Of a stretch of DNA of 64,000 bases, positions 60,201-63,627 are shown piece by piece. Below the pieces are notes generated by a model. That model saw nothing but the letters and a program-made list of their open reading frames with translations. It did no database searches and was not told the origin of the DNA. A program made the position numbers and the translations under genes. This DNA comes from Opisthorchis felineus (Eukaryota > Platyhelminthes > Trematoda > Opisthorchiida > Opisthorchiidae): NCBI GenBank assembly GCA_004794785.1, contig SJOL01002847.1, forward strand, positions 36,691-100,690, given 5' to 3'. Position 1 is the first letter of the stretch; each line of letters starts with the position of its first letter.

Positions 60201-61892
60201 GTCGTCGCTGTCAGTGGCGGATGGCAACGTGATCCATTTGGCTTGAGAAAAAGAACACGCCAGCTAGCACAACGGTGCCCGCTAAGTTGAGCTTGGAGCT
60301 ACCGGGAAACAACTGATTGTTCATACAAGGTTTTAAGTGGGCTCCCGCCGCTTGCATCATACGCCTTGTATTCATAGTAAACCTAGCAGAAAGGCGTGCT
60401 CTGGATGATCGTAGGAGTCCTACTTACAGTATATGTGCTTTACGCATGTTCCTCTTCCAATGCATATCATGCGTAGGAACGGCGACCCCACAGTAATAAT
60501 TTTTAAAAGATACGCGGCATTTACCTTTGACAGGGCGAAAACCATGCACAAATCCACAGCCTTCAAGTGCTAGCCAGAAGTCGAAAATATGAGATGCTTA
60601 CCATCAGTACATTTCATCATATCAATTCATATGACTTCATCTTTTATCGAAGATTCGTGATGTGATAAATAACGAGGCCAACCCTGTATTCAGATTTAAA
60701 CTATATATATTTGGGCAGCGCCAGGTAAGCCCGCTCTTTCAGTGCAGTTGAATAATCTCGTTTACGAGGTTCTTTTTGCTTTTCATTGCGTTGACGGGGG
60801 GATTTGTTTATATCACTTGGCCTCCCTTCAGCAGCAGCCTACTCCTACTGGCTTCCACAAAGTGAGAATAACACAACGAGGTTCACCGTCGTGAATCTGC
60901 CACGGAAAGTTAGGTCGGAAGAATTATATATCCGTGGAAGGTATGAGAAGAAAGACATCTTGTTTCGTGTTTCTTTGCCTTCGTTCTTTTTCACTTTTGC
61001 GAAGCATGCCTCCAGGTTCGATAATGCGGGTTATGACCGCACCTTTGCGTTATCTTGGATGAGGCCGATATGCTAGAAGCTTGACCTGCAGGACTTAAAT
61101 GGGAGAGCACAGAGAGTTGAAACAATCTTTTCAATGAGCTTAGTGCACAAGCTATGTGAATAGTCACCTCCAGCCGACGTATTTCATATTCGAAGAGTGT
61201 TTGCCTCAAACGATTCTGCACGGCGAGTGCGTCACCGTCAGATATTTTCTAATGAAACTAATGTACACCGTCAAGTTCCTCAGGCTTTCTTCAAGGAAGT
61301 TAGGTTGAATTGTCTTTCATGACTCAGGTTGAATACAGATGAATGACTGTCGTAATCACTCTCTGTTGAGTAAATAAAACTAATTTACCTTGTTTCTGGA
61401 AGTTACCCAATCATCCGCTCTCCACAGCCCCCCCCCCCTAACCGTCCCCGCCTAATCGAAGTACTTTGGAAGACACCTTACTCCCACCTTTTGGCGAAGC
61501 TTGGTTTAAAATCATTTTGAAACAATTCATCCTGAAGTTTCCTTCCTTTTTATGGGGACGGCAGCGAAGTTCTTCTAGTTGAGGATGAGATTTTCAGAAC
61601 ACAATTTGACGAATGAACGTGTTGTGCACAACTGGTCACTGTAATCGCAACAGCGCACCTATTGGGTCAGATTTCAGTGGCCAGCAAAACAAGAGATTAT
61701 ACCCTTAGCTGTAGGTGTTTGCGGGACTTGTATTAACTGATTGTCTTCTATTGGCCTAATCTTTTCCAAATGTTTTCCAATTTATCACAGGTGTTTGAAG
61801 AATTCGAACAATTCCGACAGCAATATGGTTCGGTTGACAAACTTCCAACGAGAGTTTTTCTCACAGGCCCGGAAATAGCTGAAGAAGTTGTG
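3112..61892 (+). CDS. PC: Pyruvate carboxylase, partial spliced gene (16 exons, open at both ends)
   Basis: Sixteen exons join into 885 codons without a stop. Join: 3112-3249, 6134-6251, 11065-11221, 17816-17932, 18012-18174, 26318-26500, 29333-29477, 35599-35688, 38105-38326, 40076-40232, 44204-44454, 49194-49425, 52917-53169, 55241-55420, 57847-57993, 61791-61892. The product is the biotin-dependent mitochondrial enzyme that carboxylates pyruvate to oxaloacetate (anaplerosis, gluconeogenesis). Visible, numbered from the first residue here: ATP-grasp lysine K29 and glycine loop 33-38; biotin-carboxylase core E160-x-N-x-R164-x-Q-V-E168-H; carboxyltransferase metal ligand D408, carbamylated lysine K577, metal histidines H607 and H609; R480; and T744. 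The carboxyltransferase landmarks match human D572, R644, K741, H771, H773 and T908 (recalled numbering) at one constant offset of 164. So no catalytic residue in this span is lost and there are no net indels in that stretch. The start codon, targeting peptide and biotinyl lysine are outside the window. Confidence 0.97.
3250..6133 (+). other. PC intron, 2.9 kb
   Basis: It contains the longest open frame in the window outside known exons (4268-5026, + strand, 252 codons; separate entry). No SINE or R1 repeat copy was recognised. The 3' end has a pyrimidine-rich tract, ttttttgtttgtttcggtttcag. Confidence 0.8.
4268..5026 (+). other. Unrecognised 252-codon open frame inside an intron
   Basis: An ATG-started frame runs 252 codons. 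The protein has mixed composition, scattered Cys and Arg, no signal peptide, no clear membrane segment and no motif I know. It lies in the same orientation as PC, within an intron, with no recognised splice partners. Overlapping shorter frames are open on both strands (4753-4989 minus, 4836-5075 plus), which suggests a locally stop-poor sequence more than selection on one frame. It could be the decayed internal part of a transposon. I do not claim it is a gene. Confidence 0.2.
6134..6251 (+). CDS. PC: PC window exon 2: biotin carboxylase
   Basis: Codons 47-85 plus the first base of 86. Acceptor ttcag, donor gtaggt. It encodes [20 protein letters not shown] followed by a [18 protein letters not shown] motif, the ATP-grasp strand with conserved Glu (E71) and the HVE(V/F)Q element typical of biotin carboxylases. 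Confidence 0.96.
6630..6818 (-). mobile_element. tRNA-headed SINE copy (family S1), reverse
   Basis: On the minus strand it starts with gaggtagctcagtggttaag (A-box-like) and has ggttcgaaccc (B box) about 40 nt on. The shared S1 body follows (ctgttt-atgcctgggtaat-tggaagtact), then a tail like cgaaggggtgctacagctgg. The same head-body-tail order appears in the copies near 18.5, 46.4, 51.5 and 57.7 kb. This is a SINE, not a functional tRNA gene: the anticodon arm is not conserved between copies. Confidence 0.8.
6820..7140 (+). mobile_element. Weak non-LTR reverse transcriptase remnant
   Basis: One frame reads [20 protein letters not shown] then [20 protein letters not shown]. This resembles the non-LTR RT block after the YADD box, in which a helix is followed by an x-W-x-M-x-(F/L)-N-x-x-K segment. 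About 200 bp further on, another frame gives HQYTYLGGV, like the RT thumb YLG motif. The expected Asp pair is degraded and the frame is broken. It is a dead fragment if real. Confidence 0.35.
7351..7505 (+). mobile_element. Second tRNA-headed SINE-like repeat (family S2), forward
   Basis: The head gtggccaaacggttaaa, then actattagccgggaggtcgc and ggatcgaggctccc, has A-box and B-box layout. It differs from family S1. A body with gtgcgcactgctcaag and a tail with acagtgctcctcggtttc follow. The region 34280-34427 carries the same blocks in reverse order and orientation, which supports a dispersed element. Confidence 0.6.
9480..9835 (+). mobile_element. Penelope-like element 3' tail with broken GIY-YIG endonuclease
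   Basis: A first frame reads [24 protein letters not shown] then [20 protein letters not shown], the linker preceding the nuclease in Penelope-like elements. After a frame shift near 9655 the sequence continues [20 protein letters not shown], the GIY-YIG core, then [21 protein letters not shown] second shift leads to [11 protein letters not shown]. One in-frame stop and two shifts mean it is dead. The RT domain upstream is not recognised, so this is a 5'-truncated copy. The family assignment is from motif order; no search was run. Confidence 0.75.
10667..10900 (+). repeat. R1 dispersed repeat copy with internal palindrome
   Basis: It begins tagacgtaatacactactca and continues with taaggttgctgaaaaccc. 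It contains the shared block ccgagtttccgttaacc and then a perfect inverted repeat: 10819-10834 pairs with 10864-10879 (16 of 16). Related copies occur near 19.6, 23.7, 29.6, 35.0, 43.0, 50.6, 50.9, 52.2, 54.5 and 63.1 kb. Confidence 0.75.
11065..11221 (+). CDS. PC: PC window exon 3: biotin carboxylase, [12 protein letters not shown]
   Basis: Residues 86-138 (both ends split codons). Donor gtacgt, acceptor cttcatag. It contains [20 protein letters not shown], the bicarbonate/biotin-site strand conserved in the family, and a helix [10 protein letters not shown]. The donor choice at 11222 is fixed by frame: GTT GG joins G TAT of the next exon to give V-G-Y. Confidence 0.96.
11222..17815 (+). other. 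PC intron, 6.6 kb
   Basis: The main recognisable structure is the hairpin at 15064-15179. The minus strand between about 16160 and 16632 has two longer open frames (75 and 93 codons) with no family I recognise. Short plus-strand frames at 11647-11874, 13248-13442 and 13964-14161 are likewise unrecognised. I see no exon and no S1 SINE copy. Confidence 0.75.
15064..15179. repeat. Long near-perfect inverted repeat (hairpin)
   Basis: The left arm (15064-15094, starting atctgttcgccgagcttggc) and the right arm (15149-15179) are reverse complements over 31 nt with one mismatch. The loop is 54 nt (15095-15148). The arm sequence is GC-balanced and not low complexity. It may be a foldback element or a pair of opposed repeat ends. 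It lies deep in an intron, about 2.6 kb from the next exon. Confidence 0.93.
17816..17932 (+). CDS. PC: PC window exon 4: biotin carboxylase catalytic core
   Basis: Residues 138-177. It encodes [13 protein letters not shown], then the signature [20 protein letters not shown]. This has metal/ATP ligand E160, N162, catalytic R164 and E168 of the E-x-N-x-R-x-Q-V-E-H motif. Donor gtgagt. The following intron is only 79 bp. Confidence 0.97.
17933..18011 (+). other. Very short PC intron (79 bp)
   Basis: It runs from gtgagt to ctttttcag between window exons 4 and 5. It is far shorter than every other intron seen here (1.7-8.1 kb). It has a T-rich 3' end and no room for an element insertion. Confidence 0.95.
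18012..18174 (+). CDS. PC: PC window exon 5: biotin carboxylase
   Basis: Residues 177-231. It encodes [20 protein letters not shown], then [20 protein letters not shown] and GRIE. The A-I-Q-C-R-(V/I)-x-x-E-D-P and Q-P-D-x-G-R-I-E strings are strongly conserved in PC. The donor is gtaact, the only one here departing from the gta/g-G consensus at +5; the frame and the next exon (VFHSGEG) confirm it. Confidence 0.96.
18486..18675 (-). mobile_element. tRNA-headed SINE copy (S1), reverse
   Basis: On the minus strand it reads tggagatgactcagtggttg, ggttcgaacct at the B box, then the body with gcctaggctatggcaacctg and gtttccttcgggtggcatgg. The tail has ccgaaaaggtgttagggctg. The translated minus strand gives a [17 protein letters not shown] string that I recall from liver-fluke gene models. 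Confidence 0.8.
19610..19655 (+). repeat. R1 repeat fragment
   Basis: A short piece matches the R1 terminus: gtaagattactgaaaactcc then tcgacagcccgg. The rest of the repeat is absent. A copy this short could be decay or truncation. Confidence 0.5.
20248..20350 (+). mobile_element. Possible LTR-type reverse transcriptase fragment (VYIDD)
   Basis: One frame reads [20 protein letters not shown], then [19 protein letters not shown]. The spacing between a (Y/R)F-x-x-(L/V)-x-F-like strand and a VY(I/L)DD box resembles gypsy-type RT palm motifs, but the intervening residues are poorly matched. It is a short fragment with no flanking protease, RNase H or integrase recognised. Confidence 0.3.
20840..21091 (+). 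mobile_element. GIY-YIG-like remnant, second type
   Basis: An open frame gives [20 protein letters not shown] then [10 protein letters not shown]. This fits the C-x-C-x-x-x-Y-V-G-x-T-x-R-x-x-x-x-R-x-x-E-H layout of GIY-YIG nucleases in Penelope-like elements, with the second Cys pair degraded. It differs in sequence from the copy at 9.5-9.8 kb, so it derives from another lineage. No upstream RT was recognised. Confidence 0.5.
22309..22689 (+). other. Unrecognised 126-codon intronic open frame
   Basis: The frame is open for 126 codons from ATG and encodes a string with [14 protein letters not shown] and an aromatic C-terminal third. The minus strand is open at 22459-22698 too. No domain was recognised and no splice context is convincing. 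It is most likely chance or decayed repeat. Confidence 0.15.
23706..23975 (+). repeat. R1 repeat copy
   Basis: It begins atactactcatagggttgtt and shares the ccgagtttct, gtcaacctta and gcgaaatacactca blocks with the 10.7 kb copy. The same inverted pair recurs (cgaaatacactca against aatgaacgtatttcg), separated by gagtctcccgctgaaac, which mirrors gagtctcccgtcaaaac at 10.8 kb. Confidence 0.7.
26105..26118. repeat. 14-bp CACGTG-centred palindrome
   Basis: cggtcacgtgaccg is a perfect palindrome with an E-box-type CACGTG core, 200 bp upstream of window exon 6. The flank ggtgtcaacaaagtgtgac resembles ggtatcggccaagtgagtgac near 37215, so it is more likely part of a dispersed repeat than a regulatory site. 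Confidence 0.5.
26318..26500 (+). CDS. PC: PC window exon 6: biotin carboxylase C-terminal part
   Basis: Residues 232-292, 61 whole codons. It encodes [20 protein letters not shown] then [18 protein letters not shown], and ends EEMRIHGVK. The G-I-R-(L/I)-D and S-P-x-Y-D-S-(L/M)-(L/I)-x-K strings are family hallmarks. Acceptor ttaaatag, donor gtaggt. Confidence 0.97.
27419..27484 (+). repeat. Purine-rich GATGAAA low-complexity tract
   Basis: Irregular repetition of gatgaa and gaaaaga units with almost no pyrimidines other than T. Open frames overlapping it (Lys/Glu-rich on plus, Phe/Ile-rich on minus) are compositional artefacts. Confidence 0.8.
28510..29310 (-). mobile_element. LINE (RTE-like) reverse transcriptase C-terminal remnant, antisense
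   Basis: Minus-strand frames read [20 protein letters not shown] then [16 protein letters not shown], the palm/thumb block after the FADD box. They continue [14 protein letters not shown] (degraded YLG), [20 protein letters not shown] and [18 protein letters not shown] (the V-Y-x-x-x-x-R-x-x-(L/M)-L-Y-G block). A tail [24 protein letters not shown]-type follows at 28530-28640. Several frame changes and substitutions show it is dead. The 5' end (endonuclease and first RT blocks) is absent. The clade call is by motif resemblance only. Confidence 0.8.
29333..29477 (+). CDS. PC: PC window exon 7: end of biotin carboxylase domain
   Basis: Residues 293 to the first base of 341. It encodes [20 protein letters not shown], then [14 protein letters not shown] and [10 protein letters not shown]. 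Acceptor tttcag, donor gtgagt. The T-x-F-I-D-E-x-P-E-L-F string marks the end of the biotin carboxylase region. Confidence 0.96.
29604..29725 (+). repeat. R1 repeat copy, diverged
   Basis: It shares caagtttactgaaagctctt, ggcagcctacgacc, gagctcatcag and cttatgttcta with other R1 copies, in the same order. The central gtaggcgcagtcc block is deleted or decayed. Confidence 0.6.
30218..30250 (-). repeat. R1 terminus, isolated, reverse
   Basis: ctccagcaaccttatgagta is the reverse complement of the R1 start (tactcataaggttgctggag). No further R1 sequence was recognised on either side, so it is an orphan end. Confidence 0.55.
32925..33035 (-). repeat. R2 dispersed repeat fragment
   Basis: On the minus strand it contains cacatcactctcgtttgaat, matching ttcacatcactctcgtttga at 53821. 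Both translate to an HHSRLN string preceded by C(R/K)xL. It is an old dispersed repeat in opposite orientation to the 53.8 kb copy. Confidence 0.55.
34280..34427 (-). mobile_element. Second tRNA-headed SINE-like repeat (S2), reverse
   Basis: On the minus strand it reads cgttcaaactactagcctgg-aggtcgc, then gcccactgctgatgattccc, then a tail with ggtgcaccgtgcttctaggt. These match the order of blocks in the 7351-7505 copy (actattagccgggaggtcgc, gcgcactgctcaag, acagtgctcctcgg). The tRNA head is incomplete. Confidence 0.55.
34973..35095 (+). repeat. R1 repeat copy with internal deletion
   Basis: It begins tagacgcaacacactactca-taaggttgctg, identical to the 10.7 and 43.0 kb starts except for single bases. 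It then jumps to gcgcgttccccgagttttcg and tcaaccttatgttctactta. About 50 bp of the usual middle is missing. Confidence 0.7.
35599..35688 (+). CDS. PC: PC window exon 8: inter-domain linker
   Basis: Residues 341-371, a 90-nt exon. It encodes [20 protein letters not shown] then [11 protein letters not shown], the proline-rich linker between biotin carboxylase and carboxyltransferase. The VNGP and VP-x-VP positions match the family while the middle is divergent, as expected for a linker. Acceptor cttttcag, donor gtaggt. The frame (one base carried in and one out) supports the assignment. Confidence 0.92.
35689..38104 (+). other. PC intron, 2.4 kb
   Basis: It contains one S1 SINE (35934-36122) and a CACGTG-bearing stretch (37040-37234) resembling that near 26.1 kb. 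The remaining sequence has only short open frames and nothing recognised. Confidence 0.8.
35934..36122 (+). mobile_element. tRNA-headed SINE copy (S1), diverged
   Basis: It has cagctcaaaggttagtccgc (A-box region), ggtttgaacac (B box), then ggcatctcgacttcttctgt, ctaggcttgggcaacttggt and the tail accgaaagcgtgccacagct. The order matches other S1 copies. It is more diverged than the 46.4 kb copy. Confidence 0.75.
38105..38326 (+). CDS. PC: PC window exon 9: carboxyltransferase N-terminal, metal-site aspartate
   Basis: Residues 371-445. It encodes [20 protein letters not shown], then [20 protein letters not shown] and [18 protein letters not shown]408 is the metal ligand; R407 and Q411 flank it as in other PCs. 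Acceptor tttttttcag, donor gtacgt. Downstream in-frame ATGs are internal and not starts. Confidence 0.97.
38327..40075 (+). other. PC intron, 1.7 kb
   Basis: It holds an S1 SINE tail fragment (39468-39552). The rest has short open frames only (38367-38639, 38629-38877, 39086-39394), none recognised. Confidence 0.8.
39468..39552 (+). mobile_element. S1 SINE tail fragment
   Basis: gatggcatggcagctagaca then tcgaaagggtgttaccgccg corresponds to the S1 tail (gcagctggacaccgaaaggg). No tRNA-like head precedes it, so it is 5'-truncated or decayed. Confidence 0.55.
40076..40232 (+). CDS. PC: PC window exon 10: carboxyltransferase barrel
   Basis: Residues 445-497. It encodes [20 protein letters not shown], then [20 protein letters not shown] and YPDNVVDE. 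R480 in LLRGA corresponds to human R644. Acceptor catgtag, donor gtgagt after GA (reading into the intron would hit TGA at once). The sequence is very close to that of other animals. Confidence 0.97.
40592..40775 (+). mobile_element. tRNA-headed SINE copy (S1)
   Basis: cttgaggatgctcagtgttt (A box), ctcgtggttcgaacccaaac (B box), then caccttgactgctccttagt, gacctagcagtatataagcc, ctcgtgcttccttctgtagg and a tail gttacagctgaatgatt. The head is intact enough to see both boxes. Confidence 0.78.
42968..43090 (+). repeat. R1 repeat copy
   Basis: It begins tatagacgtaacacactact-cataagtttgctg, then ggacaacccacgaccgg, gtaggcgcagcc, tcctcaaccttatgttctac and ttgaac. The R1 block order is intact and the region after it is diverged. 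Confidence 0.72.
44204..44454 (+). CDS. PC: PC window exon 11: carboxyltransferase, carbamylated lysine
   Basis: Residues 497-581. It encodes [40 protein letters not shown], the helix [17 protein letters not shown] and then [12 protein letters not shown]577 is the lysine whose carbamate completes the metal site and accepts CO2 chemistry. The donor gtaggt falls after GCA G. Confidence 0.97.
44455..49193 (+). other. PC intron, 4.7 kb
   Basis: It contains the best-preserved S1 SINE (46331-46517). The frames 44616-44972 (minus, 118 codons), 47612-48141 (minus, two overlapping frames) and 46510-46743 (plus, just after the SINE) are open but unrecognised. The acceptor cttttcaaccacag is good. Confidence 0.8.
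46331..46517 (+). mobile_element. tRNA-headed SINE copy (S1), best preserved
   Basis: The head gggctagagatagctcagtg attaggg has a near-consensus A box (tagctcagtgattagg). cgttcgaaccc fits the B box 36 nt later. The body (gcatctcgactgcttctgtc, gggcaacctggcagtattcc, agccctcatgcctctttccg) and tail (gctggacaccgaaagggtgc, ttcagctgaacgac) serve as the reference for the other S1 copies here. It ends in a T-rich stretch. Confidence 0.85.
49194..49425 (+). CDS. PC: PC window exon 12: carboxyltransferase, metal-binding histidines
   Basis: Residues 581-658. It encodes [20 protein letters not shown], then [40 protein letters not shown] and [10 protein letters not shown]607 and H609 in HVHTHD are the metal ligands. 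The donor gtgagt follows CT. ATG at 49226 lies out of frame with or inside the exon and is not a start. Confidence 0.97.
50592..50815 (+). repeat. R1 repeat copy (first of tandem pair)
   Basis: It contains gataaaagctcttcgacagc, aagttcccgtcaaccttgta, ttcgcgaaatacatccattt and then the 3' section with atctctcgtttatcatattc, aactgaatgtgctg and ggtacaacattctagatatg. The 3' section matches those at 52.1, 54.7 and 63.3 kb. Confidence 0.7.
50840..50975 (+). repeat. R1 repeat copy (second of tandem pair)
   Basis: About 25 bp after the preceding copy ends, a new start appears: actctatagtttgcttaaac, then ccttcgacagcccacgacca, gggctcatcaggtaggcgca and gtcaaccttgtgttctactt. The middle is close to the 10.7 kb copy. 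Confidence 0.72.
51436..51607 (+). mobile_element. tRNA-headed SINE copy (S1)
   Basis: gatggctcggtggttaaggc (A box), tcgtttgaaactagcc (degraded B box), then tgtctaggcttgggcaacat, ggtagtatctcaacc, tgcttccttccgtgg and the tail cgaaaagacgttacagctaa. It ends in a T-rich run. Confidence 0.78.
52050..52190 (+). repeat. R1 repeat, 3' section only
   Basis: tcaattgcacacgagttggg, then gatcaaactctcgtttatga, gtccactgcaccagg, cgcctcatgtttgagttgat and acgatatttgagatatcg. It matches the 3' section of the 54.5 kb copy. The usual 5' start is absent. Confidence 0.65.
52206..52289. repeat. R1 foldback: two R1 ends in inverted orientation
   Basis: cgacgctctactcataaggt-tgctg at the left is mirrored by catcaatcttatgagtagtg-tgctacg at the right. 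The reverse complement of the right end, cgtagcacactactcataag, is itself an R1 start. The result is an 84-bp structure with imperfect inverted ends of about 25 bp, like a miniature terminal-inverted-repeat element. Confidence 0.72.
52917..53169 (+). CDS. PC: PC window exon 13: carboxyltransferase C-terminal part
   Basis: Residues 658-742. It encodes [60 protein letters not shown] and then [11 protein letters not shown]. This is close to the nematode and vertebrate enzymes. Phase 0 at the 3' end, donor gtaggt. The open frame continues a few codons into the intron, but the family sequence resumes only at 55241. Confidence 0.97.
53790..53925 (+). repeat. R2 dispersed repeat fragment
   Basis: gtggttgcgggatttgtata, then cgttcacatcactctcgttt gaac and gaggtcatcagcagtgc. 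The first blocks recur at 54175-54215 and 61709-61738, and in reverse near 33.0 kb. Confidence 0.55.
54155..54250 (+). repeat. R2 dispersed repeat fragment, second copy
   Basis: gggttgcgggatatgtagaa, then ttcacgttcacatgcaccat, matches the 53.8 kb copy about 380 bp upstream in the same orientation. The downstream half differs. Confidence 0.5.
54489..54785 (+). repeat. R1 repeat copy, longest
   Basis: cacactactcataaggttgc, ttcccgacaccctactgccg, gagctcatcaggcaggcgca, attttccgtcaactttattt, then caattgcaaagcagtttgaa, ctgaatctcccgttcacggt, aatgtgctgcactgg and ggcatgatattcgagatat. Both the 5' and 3' sections are present in one copy, which sets the block order for the family (about 300 bp). Confidence 0.75.
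55241..55420 (+). CDS. PC: PC window exon 14: catalytic threonine and tetramer/allosteric start
   Basis: Residues 743-802, 60 whole codons. It encodes [20 protein letters not shown], then [20 protein letters not shown] and [12 protein letters not shown]744 matches the essential carboxyltransferase threonine (human T908). Acceptor ctcactcag, donor gtgagg. Confidence 0.97.
56171..56290 (-). mobile_element. S1 SINE, reverse, truncated
   Basis: The minus strand reads gggctcagtagttaaaacgc (A box), tctgtagttcaacctc (degraded B box), then ttgttcctgcctaggctcat and ggcagtatctcagcc. The 3' tail is missing. Confidence 0.65.
56594..56660 (+). repeat. Direct duplication, first copy
   Basis: aacgaagcatgaaagctctt, then gccagtcaactcattcgtgt and ttgtaaattccct, is repeated about 376 bp downstream with few changes. 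The pair may flank an inserted or decayed element. Confidence 0.8.
56970..57033 (+). repeat. Direct duplication, second copy
   Basis: aacgaagcatgaaagctctt, then accagtcaactaagtcgcgt and tcgtaaatgccct, with scattered substitutions from the first copy. The interval between them carries an unrecognised minus-strand frame (56757-56999). Confidence 0.8.
57250..57345 (+). repeat. Degenerate (AACTG)n pentanucleotide tract
   Basis: Repeated gaactgaa, gaactgaaatga and gaactgaactgaact units over about 95 bp, purest near its end. It is a decayed minisatellite-like tract. Confidence 0.8.
57600..57764 (-). mobile_element. tRNA-headed SINE copy (S1), reverse
   Basis: The minus strand gives gtgtttcgagcccaacc (B-box region), ctgctcttatctaggttttg, gcaacctgacagtatctcag and ccctcgtgcttcctttgggt, with the tail ccgaagggattttacagctg. 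The copy ends about 80 bp before the exon 15 acceptor. Confidence 0.75.
57847..57993 (+). CDS. PC: PC window exon 15: allosteric/tetramerization region
   Basis: Residues 803-851, 49 codons. It encodes [20 protein letters not shown], then [20 protein letters not shown] and [13 protein letters not shown]-x-L-x-P-x-D and (V/D)-V-x-S-A-A-M-(Y/F)-P are conserved landmarks; here the second reads SSAMYP. Phase 0 both ends, donor gtgagt. Confidence 0.95.
58036..58057 (+). repeat. CAT trinucleotide microsatellite
   Basis: catcatcatcgtcatcatca, about seven units with one interruption, starting 43 bp after the exon 15 donor. Confidence 0.85.
61428..61438 (+). repeat. Homopolymer C run
   Basis: Eleven consecutive C. 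Sequencing length at such runs is error-prone. Confidence 0.85.
61791..61892 (+). CDS. PC: PC window exon 16: allosteric region, last exon in window
   Basis: Residues 852-885, 34 codons. It encodes [20 protein letters not shown] then [14 protein letters not shown], matching the PC segment V-F-x-x-(F/Y)-x-x-F-x-x-x-(F/Y)-G-x-(L/V)-x-x-L-x-T-R-x-F-L-x-G-P. Acceptor atcacag, donor gtaggt in phase 0. The biotin attachment motif (AMKME) lies further downstream, outside the window. Confidence 0.95.
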
Positions 61893-63074
61893 GTAGGTTA
61901 ATGTCATGTTTCGAACGTTTGAACTTGAAATGTTTTTGTGCCGGCTTTTTTATCAGTCCTATAGAGAGGATATCTGTTCTATATCTACTTCAGTTTGGCG
62001 TAGGCTCCTTCAGACCTTACAAAAATCTTGAGACTCAAATACGTGTTCCTAGGTGGAGAGGAAATCCTGTCTTGACTTGTCCCTAGCGCTCTGTCCCAGC
62101 AAGGAAGGAGGGTCACAACTGAATGGACTAATTTACCTGTCTTCAAAAAGACAGATACGCCGTGCTCAGAATTTCAACTGTGCCCTTGATAGTCAGCGTG
62201 ACTCACGAAATCTATAAGCTACATCATGGTTACCTATAGCTGCCATTTTTAGTAGGTGGTTATGAATTCTAGTCCCACAAAGAGCACCAGAGTTTAATCG
62301 TGCGTTCACTTGTGGGATCTTGTGAAACCAACCCAGATGACTGACTCTTTGGACAAGGGCGTTCGTTGTTTTCAGGGTGACACAAGTTTTATCGCACTTT
62401 CCGGCGAACACCCTTCCGACAATGTCTGATTCAGTCCATAAACGGCGGATTTTTTCGCGGCACAAAAACTCAAAAACGGCTCGAGTACACAGCCTACTTA
62501 AAGCAACAACTATCGAGACTGTACCCAAAGTAGGAGCTGTTCTGAATAGTGATCCTCAATTAATGTACACATGGTTGTGTTGGCCATAAGAGCAACCAAA
62601 TACCTATGATTTAGAAAAACACCTACACGCCATGCGGAATGCTTTCATGAGGGTGAAACTTTAAATCAGCAGCCATTAGTTTATCGTCTCGGAGAGGTTT
62701 AGTAAACAATCGGCGGATTTATTACTGGGCTAAGTTTCGATTTTGACACAAAAGCTTTTCCAAGCCAAGTAAGAAAGTTACCATGTTGATCGGGTTTTAA
62801 GGCGGTCAGAGAACCAATCGGTGAGATTTCTCACTACTAGCCGACTTGATTAGCGCTGGGTGTCAGTCTGAATTTCCTATTTTTAGGTTGGCTTGGATGA
62901 TTAACACTTACTTTGGATTCATTAGGGAAGTTTTTCATCAAGTTGAATCAGGATTTTAAGGCCTTGTTTTTCCGGTCTAGCACACCTTATGGAATATTCC
63001 CCTTGGGTGTCGTTACGTTGGTCTGTGTGTGTATTGAGAGGTGCCAGGACAATTGGATTGGGGATCAAAGTGGT

Positions 63075-63215
63075 AGGCAAGTAAATCTATTTCGTCAATT
63101 TCTAGCAATATGCTTTCAAGTAGAACATATGGTCGATGGAAACTAGGAGAGTACGCCTACCTAATGAGCCCCAAGAAGGGAGAAGCTGGTTGTGCACTGT
63201 CGAAGAGTAGTGCTA
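63075..63215 (-). repeat. R1 repeat, 5' section, reverse
   Basis: The minus strand reads actactcttcgacagtgcac, aaccagcttctcccttcttg, gggctcattaggtaggcgta, ctagtttccatcgaccatat and gttctacttgaaagcata, the standard R1 5' block order. Confidence 0.7.
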
Positions 63216-63239
63216 GGTCTATACAATGCATCGCAATAC

Positions 63240-63385
63240 TGGCGCATTTTACAAATTGTTATATGAGGCTACCTGGTGCAGCGCATTCAGTTGAAGACGA
63301 TCATCACAAGCGAGAGATTCACCTGGGATTCAGGTGAGTCTCCCGTGCGAACAAATTTGGTATGCGAAAACGTTACAGGCTGAAC
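63240..63385 (-). repeat. R1 repeat, 3' section, reverse
   Basis: The minus strand reads ttttcgcataccaaatttgt, gggagactcacctgaatccc, gtgaatctctcgcttgtgat, cttcaactgaatgcgctgca and gcctcatataac, the R1 3' section. In minus-strand order it comes before the 5' section at 63215, so the two belong to consecutive head-to-tail copies. Confidence 0.65.
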
Positions 63386-63596
63386 AGGTCAATCAGTTTG
63401 TGACCAGGTAGACCTTCACTAAATCCAAATCTTGAGCACTCTCTAGGCCCTGTTGACCTTGAAATGTTTCATGCTTCGCCTACTCCTCAATGAAAAATCA
63501 ATAATGAGGCTTGATAGGTCAATGGCACACCAATGAAGAATAGAATCGTATGATGAGATTTAACCCTTTTTGGTACGAAAAAAACTTATTCGCCTT

Positions 63597-63627
63597 TTCA
63601 TCATCATCATCATCAGATTCATCATCC
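63597..63627 (+). repeat. ATC trinucleotide microsatellite
   Basis: About five perfect tca units followed by interrupted gattcatcatc. Confidence 0.85.

Larger units (their letters stand above)
57994..61790 (+). other. PC intron, 3.8 kb
   Basis: It contains a short ATC/GTC microsatellite (58036-58057), an 11-C run (61428-61438) and an R2 fragment (61709-61740). The intervals 58100-61400 have only short frames (58352-58651, 58822-59169, 59753-59983, 60804-61076), none recognised. Confidence 0.78.
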
